Below the pieces are notes generated by a model that searched no databases, had not been told where the DNA came from, and was given only the letters and a program-made list of their open reading frames with translations. This document shows positions 1-6,112 of a DNA stretch of 33,197 nt, one piece after another. The position numbers and the translations under genes are program-made. Position 1 is the first letter of the stretch, and the number at the start of each line of letters is the position of its first letter. Origin of the DNA: Clostridium sp. (GTDB taxonomy: Bacteria; Bacteroidota; Bacteroidia; Bacteroidales; Bacteroidaceae); contig JAMPGY010000027.1 of the NCBI GenBank assembly GCA_023663705.1, positions 1 through 33,197 of the forward strand, written 5' to 3'.

Positions 1-310
1 CTTATTCCGACTGGCAAAACTATTTGCTTTCCCCCACTGATTTTCTACTGAGCCAAAGATAGCGCTCCGCGCCCCCGGCGGATGCGATGGCTGACGATGG
101 CTGACGATGGTGTGCGACAGGCTGCCGGAGCCTTTCCGCCGCCCCGTGCGGAGCACGGAAAAGCCGCCTGCCGGACAGCCTTGCAGGCCACAGGCAGGCG
201 GCTGGGGGAGCCGTGGGTAAGGGGCTGCAGAAGCCACAGGCAAGCGGCTGTGTGAGCCACAGGCAAGGGGCCGGGGTAGCCGCAGGCAAGGGGCTTCGAC
301 AGCCACAGGC
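1..310. other. Left-edge intergenic stretch without a convincing gene
   Basis: No reading frame here looks like a protein: leftward frames translate to low-complexity Pro/Leu/Ala/Cys-rich text generated by short DNA repeats. What can be seen is a -7-like box on the minus strand at 54-61, a 10-bp tandem CGATGGCTGA (2.6 copies, 85-110), a small hairpin CCGTGC-GGA-GCACGG at 144-158, and most of a 23-bp tandem array (187-324). Confidence 0.6.
54..61 (-). promoter_or_regulatory. Possible Bacteroidetes -7 box reading out of the window
   Basis: The minus strand reads TATCTTTG here, identical to the boxes in front of maeB and the methyltransferase gene. It would transcribe leftward into a gene beyond the window edge. 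No -33 TTG is visible at the expected distance, so this is tentative. Confidence 0.35.
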
Positions 311-324
311 CTACGGCTCGCCCA
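187..324. repeat. Six-unit 23-bp tandem array with variable 6-nt segments
   Basis: Six head-to-tail units start at 187, 210, 233, 256, 279 and 302. Read on the minus strand, each unit has a conserved part close to AGCCSCTTGCCTGTGGC (17 nt) and about 6 variable nt (TGGGCG, TGTCGA, TACCCC, TCACAC, TTCTGC, TCCCCC). The unit is not a multiple of three, so the array does not preserve a reading frame. The last unit (302-324) covers the final codons and stop of the DUF4248 gene, as if the array grew from the gene's 3' end. Confidence 0.85.
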
Positions 325-541
325 GGTGGCTCACGATGATGCGCACCTGGCGGGCGCTGAAGTAGCGGTTGCGGGGACGGTAGCCCGTGGCCAGCAGCTC
401 GTTCATCAGCGGGCGGCACAGGGTGAGCTCGGCGCGCAGGCGGGCCACGGCCGATGCGGGGGTGGACAGATAGGGGTAGTAGAAGGCGGCCAGCCGGCGC
501 TTGCTGTAGGGCCGGATTTCGAATGCTGTTGTTGTTTCCAT
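311..541 (-). CDS. DUF4248 family protein
   Basis: A 76-residue protein of a small Bacteroidales-specific family of unknown function (DUF4248). The visible family signature runs the whole length: FEIRPYSKRRLAAFYYPYL near the N-terminus, a central LCRPLMNELLATGYRPRNRYF, and the C-terminal FSARQVRIIVSHLGEP, which resembles a small helical DNA-binding fold. I chose the ATG at 541 because conserved residues begin directly after it; an in-frame ATG at 574 would add 11 unconserved residues. It lies about 200 bp downstream of, and in the same direction as, the VirE-N/DUF3987 gene, the usual partner of this family. Between them sits one copy of the 68-bp inverted element, so co-transcription is plausible but not shown. 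The function is unknown. Confidence 0.85.
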   Translation of the reverse strand: METTTAFEIRPYSKRRLAAFYYPYLSTPASAVARLRAELTLCRPLMNELLATGYRPRNRYFSARQVRIIVSHLGEP

Positions 542-629
542 GATTACGGTTTGTTTTTGATGTGAATGATTCATGCTGCGTTTGAATGAGGCGCGAAGAA
601 CAGCCGGGGCGACGAACCGGATCCCCCGA

Positions 630-698
630 GGGGGGGACAAGGGGACACAGGGGACAGCCCCGCTCTGTTCTACGCGCGCGTGTACATTAGTTAATATA
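630..698 (+). repeat. Copy A of an inverted 68-bp element (intergenic)
   Basis: This stretch matches, on the opposite strand, the segment at 2200-2268 inside the DUF3987 gene. Exact shared blocks are 641-661 (21 nt, G-rich, ending ACAGCCCC), 668-680 (TTCTACGCGCGCG) and 682-689 (GTACATTA), in the same order and spacing apart from single-base indels. It lies between the end of the VirE-N/DUF3987 gene and the DUF4248 gene. Its core TACGCGCGCGTGTA is nearly palindromic. Confidence 0.8.
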
Positions 699-739
699 CG
701 AGTCAGTGATTAAAGTTCTGCCCGCGCGCACCTTCGCCA

Positions 740-3376
740 TCAGGCAAGGTCGGACGGAGGAAAGCTGTACACGCCGTCTTCCGATTTCCACAGACGGCCT
801 TGCCGCCGGGCACGCTTCAGCCACTGTACGGCCGTGGGAATCTTGATGCCCAGTTCCCCGGCCTGCGCCAGATAGTCGCGGCGGGTGAAGGTGTCGCCCA
901 TCCGGCTGAAGAGCGCCTCGCGGTCGGCCGATCCGCGGTGGGTGAGCTCCACCTCGGGCATGAGCGAGAGCACGTGCATGGCGTGGGAGAACATCACGCC
1001 GCCCAGCTCCATCACGTGGCCGAAGTCGGCCTCGCCGATGCCGTAGGTGTAGCGGGGCACGATGCCGTCGTCCACGTTGTCGGCCGGCAGGTCGGCGTCG
1101 GGCTCCAGCCCCTGCCCCGTGTGGAGGCAGCGCATCAGCGCCACCACGCTCATCATGCGCAGCAGCTGGGGGGCTATGCGCACCACGGTGCTCACGGCCT
1201 CCACGCCCACGGCGTTCTGCCCGCGGCGGAACAGGGCGGCCATGCAGGCGTCCAGGCGCTGCTGCTGGGCGGGGGTGAGCCGGAAGGTGAGGTGGGACAC
1301 GGAGCGGAGGGCGTCCACCCGCTGCTTCCACTCCGCGGCCAGCGTGCGGAACAGGGCGTCCATGTCGTCCGGGCGGTCGAACTGGCTCTGCCAGCGGCGC
1401 ACGGGGGGCATGTAGTAGAAGGCGAAGCGGCTGGCCAGCCCGTTGGCATAGGTCTTGATGAGCGCGCGCACCTGGCCCGGGGTGCCGGAAAGGAGGATGC
1501 TCAGATAGGTGGCGGCCACGGCCTTGCACTCGTCGTCCGTGCGGCGGTAGAAGGCGATGCCCTCGTGGTCGAAAGCGTTGCGCAGGGCATCGTCGAAGTG
1601 TCCGTAGTCGGCGTTGAGGGCAGCGCTGAGCGTGTCGGCCTCGGTCTGGAAGATGATGCCGTGGCCGCCGGAGTCGATAAGGTTGGCCTGTATGCCCGTG
1701 CCGCTGTTGTTGCCGGGGATGATGAACATGCGGCGCACGGGGGGCACGGGCACGTCCTGGGGCGCCACTTCGCTGCGGCGGCTGCCGCGGCTGTCGTAGA
1801 GCTGCTTCTGCTGCTTGTAGACGCACATCTCGGCCTCGTAGCGCCCGCGCAGCTCGTCGTGGTAGGGCTGCACGATGTGGCGCAGCCACGAGAGCGCGCC
1901 CTTGCCCGAGGCGGGCGGCGCCACGGCAAAGAACATCAGGCTGGGCGCGAGCCAGCGGCCGTCGTAGAGCGTGCGCACGCGGGGTGCCACGGTGGCTCCG
2001 AACACACACAGTGCCCCCAGCAGCAGGATGTCGCGCTGGGCGGGGGTGCGCCCTGCCTCCACCACGCGGGCCAGCAGCGGCGGCCACACGCCGGCGGGGC
2101 GGTCGAACACGGGCAGGGGCAGATGGGGGTCGGTGCCGTCGAACACCTCGTCGGCCACCTCGTCGGGGCCGAGGTCGTCATCTTCAGTGCCCGCTTCTCC
2201 ATATAATAATGTACCCGCGCGCGTAGAATGGAGAGGGGCTGTCCCCTGTGTCCCCCTTGTCCCCCGTGCCGCACCTCCGGCTCCCCCTCCGCCCCGTCGG
2301 GGCGCGGGCATCGTCCAAGTGCCGAAGTCGGCCGTGTGGCTGTAGCACGAGCGCACGATGGCGTCCACCTCGCCGCTGCCGAGGTCGCTTCCGCGCCCCC
2401 GGGCCCAGCTGTCGGCCTCGGAGCGGCTCATGCCCAGGCGGTTGAGCATCATCAGGCAGCGCATCAGGTAGTCGTTGCGTCCGCCCGGGGCATAGCTGTA
2501 GCCGTGGCTCCGCACCACGCGCTCGACAAACTCCACGGGCGTTTCGCTCCGCGTGTGGAAGACGAAGCGGCGGCTCACGCCGCGCGGCGTGAGGGCGGCG
2601 GGGGCAAAGGCACCCTCCGCAGGGGCGCCACCGGGCACGGCATCGGACATGGGCGCAGCCTCCGCAGGGGCGTCGGAAGGGTTCGCCACGGGTGTGGGGT
2701 AGTCTCCGGCAGCTGGGGTGGCGGGGTCGGCGGGTGCCTCTGCGCAGGCATCGCTATCGGCGGCGGAGGTCTCCGCCCCAGTGGAGTCGTCCCACACGAT
2801 GTGGGGCGTCAGCTCGTCCGTGCAGAAGGGTTCGGCCTCGGGGCGCAGCAGGGCCAGCGGGTCGTGGCAAAGGGCGGAGAGGCGTCCGGGGTTGGCGCAC
2901 GAGGCGTCGAAGGGCACTCCGGTCAGGTCGGCATAGTGGCAGTTGGCTATGAGGAAGGCGCGGCGGTAGGCGTCGCGGTCGGCCGTGCCGGGCACGGGCT
3001 CGTAGCGGCACATCACGCGCACGCCGCGGCCGGACACGGTGACGTGGCTCATCATCGTGTGGGGGTCGGCGTTCACCAGCCGGCGCACCTCCTCCACCCT
3101 TTCGGGCGGCAGGCGGTCCAGGTCCACCATCGTCACTCCGGTCAGGGCCGTGATGTTCTCCTCGCGCTTGCCCGTGCCGTCCAGCCGCACGGCGGGGGTG
3201 AGGCAGGGCAGCCGCGATTTCCACTGGCGGTGGCCCGTCCGGCGGTAGCGCAGGGTGAGTTCGTCGAGCGCTCCCGAGCGCATGAGTTGCAGCGCCTCGT
3301 CCCACGTGGCGGGGCGCGATTGGGTGGTGTCGAAGCCGTTCAGCAGCGACGGCATCACATTGTTCTGTTGCTTCAT
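740..3376 (-). CDS. VirE N-terminal (BT4734-like) and DUF3987 domain protein
   Basis: An 878-residue, probably cytoplasmic, primase/helicase-like protein common in Bacteroidales accessory regions. Residues about 15-180 form the BT4734-like/VirE-N domain: MVDLDRL (83-89) with the acidic pair of archaeo-eukaryotic-primase-like folds, SGRGVRVMCRY (115-125) and CANPGRLSALCHDP (160-173). After an Ala/Pro-rich linker comes a small helical segment (280-350), then a Gly-rich linker (360-395), then DUF3987 with a Walker-A-like APPASGKGALS (486-496) and a C-terminal winged-helix-like tail (from about 815). The Gly/Thr-rich linker (residues about 369-392) is encoded by copy B of the inverted element. 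The start at 3376 gives a natural N-terminus and follows a possible minus-strand -7 box (3404-3411). The role is unproven; the family is usually linked to mobile or phage-like DNA. Confidence 0.9.
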   Translation of the reverse strand: MKQQNNVMPSLLNGFDTTQSRPATWDEALQLMRSGALDELTLRYRRTGHRQWKSRLPCLTPAVRLDGTGKREENITALTGVTMVDLDRLPPERVEEVRRLVNADPHTMMSHVTVSGRGVRVMCRYEPVPGTADRDAYRRAFLIANCHYADLTGVPFDASCANPGRLSALCHDPLALLRPEAEPFCTDELTPHIVWDDSTGAETSAADSDACAEAPADPATPAAGDYPTPVANPSDAPAEAAPMSDAVPGGAPAEGAFAPAALTPRGVSRRFVFHTRSETPVEFVERVVRSHGYSYAPGGRNDYLMRCLMMLNRLGMSRSEADSWARGRGSDLGSGEVDAIVRSCYSHTADFGTWTMPAPRRGGGGAGGAARGTRGTQGTAPLHSTRAGTLLYGEAGTEDDDLGPDEVADEVFDGTDPHLPLPVFDRPAGVWPPLLARVVEAGRTPAQRDILLLGALCVFGATVAPRVRTLYDGRWLAPSLMFFAVAPPASGKGALSWLRHIVQPYHDELRGRYEAEMCVYKQQKQLYDSRGSRRSEVAPQDVPVPPVRRMFIIPGNNSGTGIQANLIDSGGHGIIFQTEADTLSAALNADYGHFDDALRNAFDHEGIAFYRRTDDECKAVAATYLSILLSGTPGQVRALIKTYANGLASRFAFYYMPPVRRWQSQFDRPDDMDALFRTLAAEWKQRVDALRSVSHLTFRLTPAQQQRLDACMAALFRRGQNAVGVEAVSTVVRIAPQLLRMMSVVALMRCLHTGQGLEPDADLPADNVDDGIVPRYTYGIGEADFGHVMELGGVMFSHAMHVLSLMPEVELTHRGSADREALFSRMGDTFTRRDYLAQAGELGIKIPTAVQWLKRARRQGRLWKSEDGVYSFPPSDLA
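2200..2268 (-). repeat. Copy B of the inverted 68-bp element (inside a gene)
   Basis: The reverse complement of this segment matches 630-698. The shared blocks are at 2235-2255, 2216-2228 and 2207-2214. It lies in frame within the DUF3987 gene and encodes the linker around residues 369-392 (GTRGTQGTAPLHSTRAG) between the primase-like half and the ATPase-like half. About 1.5 kb separates the two copies. Confidence 0.8.
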
Positions 3377-3684
3377 AATCGTTGGTATTTAGAATTAGCA
3401 CCGTAAAGCTATGGCAATTTGCGGCGCCGCCCCCATCTGTCCGCGCCGTCCTCATTCTGTCCGCAAAAGCGTGGACAGCGCGCCCCACACGCGCCCGGCC
3501 GGCGTCCCTACAGCAGTGTGCGATATTATCGCACATAAAATTTTTCAGGCTAAAGACTTGCAAGTGTTGAAGGAAAATAGTAATTTGGCTGCAATCCCAC
3601 CTGCGAAAAGCGAAGGGCGGGAACAAACCGAGAGAGAGAAGCAAGCATCGAGTGTTACTAACCAACTGATCAACAACCTGAATA
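3377..3684. other. Divergent intergenic region
   Basis: This 308-bp region separates the leftward VirE-N/DUF3987 gene from the rightward unknown gene. It holds a minus-strand TAGCTTTA (3404-3411) that could be the -7 box of the leftward gene, and a perfect 9+1+9 palindrome (3517-3535). Base composition shifts from GC-rich (3420-3510) to AT-richer (3535-3684). No strong plus-strand promoter match is visible, and no gene. Confidence 0.6.
3517..3535. promoter_or_regulatory. 19-bp palindrome, candidate operator
   Basis: TGTGCGATA-T-TATCGCACA is a perfect inverted repeat with a single central base. It sits roughly midway between two divergent start codons (3376 and 3685), where a dimeric repressor could control one or both genes. 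It differs in sequence from the hip operators at 5423 and 5483. Confidence 0.5.
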
Positions 3685-4383
3685 ATGGAAGAGGGAACTG
3701 CCCGGCAACTGCTGCTCAGGCTGCTGAGGGACGAGACCGCCGCCGAGCACTATCATCGCGAGATACTGACGTGCGCCAACGCACGCGAGCTGTTCGACCG
3801 CGTGATTCTGCCGCTCATCAGCGCCAGACTGGTGGACGAGGACAGCGCGCGCAAGAGCAGCTTCTACCTGACGCTGGCCCGGCCGATGGAGGAGCGCACG
3901 GGGCAGCCCGTGAACAAGAGCACGCTGCACGGACTCATCGACAGGCACTATACCACACGCAAATCGAAGCTGTCCACCGAGGAGCTGATGGCCCACATCA
4001 GCCGCACGCTGCCGGAGGGCGAATGCGTGAGCCTGACCATCAACCCGGCCACGGGCAGCATGCACCTCATCCGCATCACGCAGACCACCGTGGTGGACAA
4101 GGAAACGGCGCTGGAGCTGATGCGCGAGGGCTTGCGGCAGCACGCCGAGTTCAGCCTGCGCCACGAGAAGCACTTCAACGCCCGCCAGCACATCCGCCGC
4201 GCGGGGCTGCAGCTGACGTGCGAGGCGCCCGACGTGTGCGCCCTGCTCAGGGGCTGGCAGGCCATCGGGGGCTGCCGGGCGCTGCGCTTCACCTGCGCCA
4301 ACGCGCTGACGGAACAGGAGGGGCTGACGCTGGAGGAGGTTATCGACATGTGGAACTCCGCAAACACCGACGGCCATGTGTGA
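3685..4383 (+). CDS. Unknown protein, first gene of a pair with a HExxH protein
   Basis: A 232-residue, predicted soluble protein; I do not recognise its family. It has no signal peptide or membrane segment. The N-terminal 100 residues are mostly helical and charged (for example LLRLLRDETAAEHYHREIL, 10-28). A short beta-like stretch (CVSLTINPATGSMHLIRITQ, 114-133) and a helical, His/Cys-containing C-terminal half follow (C180, C185, C197, C204). The start at 3685 is the first ATG with coding-like composition. Its last 8 bases (ATGTGTGA) contain the start codon of the next gene, so the two are almost certainly translationally coupled and may act together. A regulator, inhibitor or substrate of the downstream putative metalloprotease are all possible; nothing in the sequence decides between them. 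Confidence 0.75.
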   Translation: MEEGTARQLLLRLLRDETAAEHYHREILTCANARELFDRVILPLISARLVDEDSARKSSFYLTLARPMEERTGQPVNKSTLHGLIDRHYTTRKSKLSTEELMAHISRTLPEGECVSLTINPATGSMHLIRITQTTVVDKETALELMREGLRQHAEFSLRHEKHFNARQHIRRAGLQLTCEAPDVCALLRGWQAIGGCRALRFTCANALTEQEGLTLEEVIDMWNSANTDGHV

Positions 4384-5410
4384 GCTAAATGGTTTCTACA
4401 AGAGGATAGTGAAGTCGTTCAACGTGTACAACGGCTTCCACGCCCGCCTGCTGGAGAGCCCGCGCTACGTGTTGCTGCCGCGCACGGAGACCGAGGAGCA
4501 GACCGTGGAGTTCAACACGCGCATGGAGGGTCTGCTGTGGCTCCACCGCATGGCGGCCGTCGACTCCGCCACGGCCGGCCGCGCCATAGCCGCCACGATG
4601 CTCTTCCACGCCTATATGCAGAAGAACCTGTATGTGCGCGCCGAGGACGCGCTGGCGGAGATGGAGAAACATCTGCCCCGTCTGTACCGGACGGCACAGG
4701 CCGAGGATATCGGACGGGTGGACGACGGCATCGGCCTGCAGATGGGCTTCCTGCTGGGGCACGAGCTGGGCCACATCTGCTATGCCTGCCGCCCGGAGCT
4801 ACTGGACGCCGACACCGCCGCCATGAGCCGCACGATAGACCGCGACCTGCAGATAGTGGACAAGATAATGGGCACCTGGAAACAGCGGCTGCTGTGTATG
4901 GTGATGCCCGGCGTGGCGCGGAAGAACATACGCAGCCTGGAGAAGGCGAAGGCCGATGCGGAGCTGCTGGAGGAGATGGTGTGCGACTACAGGGCCTGGA
5001 CAATGATGCGGGAGATACTGGAGTGCCACACGGGGGGCGAGGAGCTGGCCCGCCTGTGCGCCCAGGTGGCGCTCACGCTCAACACGCTGGAGGTGCACCA
5101 GGCCATCGAGGTTTTCTACCTGCCGCCCGACGCGGAGCAGCTGGACTTCGAGATGGGCTTCAACTCGGCGCGCCAGCTGGTGATCGGACAGGTTATCTGG
5201 GAGTGGCTCTACCACGAGCACTCGCCCCGGCTGGCCCATCACTATCAGACGTTTATCCGCCGATACGGCCGGCACGACCGCTGGAGCATCATCAAGGCGG
5301 CGCTCATGGATTTGCTGAGCCACCCCGACATCCGCCGCCCCCGCGCGCCCTACGACAGCAGCGAGGCCGAACGCCTCGACCTGCAATACCGCCAGCTGAT
5401 GGGCGCATAG
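4376..5410 (+). CDS. Putative zinc metallopeptidase with HELGH motif
   Basis: A 344-residue, predicted cytoplasmic protein. The clearest feature is GHELGH at 128-133 at the end of a hydrophobic helix (IGLQMGFLLGHELGHICYA), the gluzincin-type HExxH zinc site. About 66 residues later LLEEMVCDYRAW (197-208) offers a plausible third ligand (E199 or E200) with a nearby Asp, as in families with an ExxxD second motif. No signal peptide or convincing membrane helix is seen apart from a short hydrophobic stretch near 171-180. It overlaps the upstream gene by 8 bp and ends 12 bp before the first hip operator. The family is unknown to me; the motif recalls ImmA/IrrE-like and Lit-like intracellular proteases, but similarity outside the motif is not apparent. 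The coding call is strong, catalytic activity is an inference. Confidence 0.75.
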   Translation: MCELNGFYKRIVKSFNVYNGFHARLLESPRYVLLPRTETEEQTVEFNTRMEGLLWLHRMAAVDSATAGRAIAATMLFHAYMQKNLYVRAEDALAEMEKHLPRLYRTAQAEDIGRVDDGIGLQMGFLLGHELGHICYACRPELLDADTAAMSRTIDRDLQIVDKIMGTWKQRLLCMVMPGVARKNIRSLEKAKADAELLEEMVCDYRAWTMMREILECHTGGEELARLCAQVALTLNTLEVHQAIEVFYLPPDAEQLDFEMGFNSARQLVIGQVIWEWLYHEHSPRLAHHYQTFIRRYGRHDRWSIIKAALMDLLSHPDIRRPRAPYDSSEAERLDLQYRQLMGA

Positions 5411-5422
5411 CGCCACGGCCAT

Positions 5423-5440
5423 ATCACAATGCACTGTGAT
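5423..5440. promoter_or_regulatory. hip operator 1 (inverted repeat)
   Basis: ATCACAATGCACTGTGAT has perfect 6-bp arms ATCACA/TGTGAT. It shares its arms and most of its centre with a second copy 62 bp downstream, both upstream of the HTH gene. The likely ligand is the HipB-like protein. Confidence 0.75.
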
Positions 5441-5482
5441 TTTCGCTGCCAAGGGGGCGTTTTACCCCTCGGGAGAGGCAGA

Positions 5483-5504
5483 ATATCACAATGCGTTGTG
5501 ATAT
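5483..5504. promoter_or_regulatory. hip operator 2 (longer inverted repeat)
   Basis: This is a perfect inverted repeat with arms ATATCACAA/TTGTGATAT around TGCG. It ends 5 bp before the probable -33 element, so a bound HipB dimer would contact or block RNA polymerase. Between the two operators lies a small hairpin AGGGG/CCCCT (5452-5469). Confidence 0.8.
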
Positions 5505-5509
5505 GGCGC

Positions 5510-5539
5510 TTGCCATTTCGTTTTTTATCGCTATATTTA
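5510..5539 (+). promoter_or_regulatory. Promoter of the hipBST-like operon
   Basis: TTG (5510-5512), 19 nt, then TATATTTA (5532-5539), close to the Bacteroidetes -33/-7 pattern. The start codon of the HTH gene is 33 bp further on. Confidence 0.55.
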
Positions 5540-5572
5540 CAGCGGAATAACCCTACCCGACATCTTTTGCCC

Positions 5573-5779
5573 ATGACTGACTATCCGGAAATAGGCCAAA
5601 TCATCAGAGACCGGCGCAAGCAGCTGAACATCAACCAGCCCACGCTGGCCGCCTTGTCCGGCATCGGACTGAACACGTTGGTAGCCATAGAGCGTGGGAG
5701 TGGCAACCCGAAGATTCAGACACTGATAGCCGTGCTTGACACGCTCGGTCTGAGTGTGAACATAACCCTTAAAGACTGA
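5573..5779 (+). CDS. hipB: HipB-like HTH antitoxin/repressor
   Basis: A 68-residue protein that is almost entirely one XRE/Cro-type helix-turn-helix: IGQIIRDRRKQLNINQPTLAA leads into the recognition helix region SGIGLNTLVAIERG and then NPKIQTLIAVLDTLGLSVNI. This is the HipB arrangement: it should dimerise, bind the inverted repeats just upstream and repress its own operon. I chose the ATG at 5573; the same frame is open further upstream but that part crosses the operators and is unrelated to the family. The stop is 5 bp before the next gene. In tripartite HipBST systems HipB mainly gives DNA binding and complex assembly while HipS neutralises the kinase; that assignment here is by family analogy. 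Confidence 0.88.
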   Translation: MTDYPEIGQIIRDRRKQLNINQPTLAALSGIGLNTLVAIERGSGNPKIQTLIAVLDTLGLSVNITLKD

Positions 5780-5784
5780 ACGAT

Positions 5785-6111
5785 ATGCGCCGATGCAGAG
5801 TTTTCATCAACGGCACGGAAGCCGGCATCCTGACGGAGCATGAGCATCCGCGGGCCTACAGCTTCAGGTATCACGAGACGTATGTGGACATGGCACTCCC
5901 GCCGGTGAGCCTCACCATGCCGCTGCGGCGGGAGGAATACCGTGCGCCGGTGTTGTTTCCTTATTTTTTCAACCTGCTCTCCGAAGGCGAGAACCGGGCG
6001 CTGCAATCCGCCTTGCATCACATCGACCGGGAGGACGACTTCGGCATACTCCTGGCCACGGCACAACACGACACCGTGGGTGCCGTCACGGTGGATCCAA
6101 TCAACGACTGA
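5785..6111 (+). CDS. hipS: HipS-like protein (detached HipA N-terminal subdomain)
   Basis: A 108-residue protein matching the HipA N-terminal subdomain (HipA_1): VFINGTEAGILTEHE near the start, YSFRYHETYV, then PPVSLTMPLRREEY (39-52), the turn LFPYFFNLLSEGENR (57-71), and DDFGILLATAQHDTVGAVTV near the end. In classical HipA this region is fused to the kinase; here it ends in its own stop codon one base before the start of the kinase gene. That is the layout of HipBST, where HipS is the antitoxin that binds HipT. It begins 5 bp after hipB, consistent with one operon. HipS function is inferred from architecture. Confidence 0.85.
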   Translation: MRRCRVFINGTEAGILTEHEHPRAYSFRYHETYVDMALPPVSLTMPLRREEYRAPVLFPYFFNLLSEGENRALQSALHHIDREDDFGILLATAQHDTVGAVTVDPIND

Positions 6112-6112
6112 C

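Noticed and set aside
187-324. CRISPR array
   Set aside because: The units are 23 bp in total and the variable parts only 6 nt; no cas gene is present.
45-419. Leftward protein-coding frames over the repeat region
   Set aside because: Low-complexity translation created by 23-bp repeats that do not keep frame; the DUF4248 gene covers 311-541 in another frame.
632-660. G-quadruplex element
   Set aside because: There are only three clear G-runs before the CCCC; hairpin pairing GGGG/CCCC is equally likely.
800-2206. Long rightward open frame opposite the DUF3987 gene
   Set aside because: Gly/His/Val/Ala-rich text typical of the antisense of a GC-rich gene; the minus strand has recognisable domains.
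5942-6112. HipT starting further upstream inside hipS
   Set aside because: That part translates as an out-of-frame shadow of hipS; the tandem ATG at 6113/6116 directly after the hipS stop fits the HipT length.
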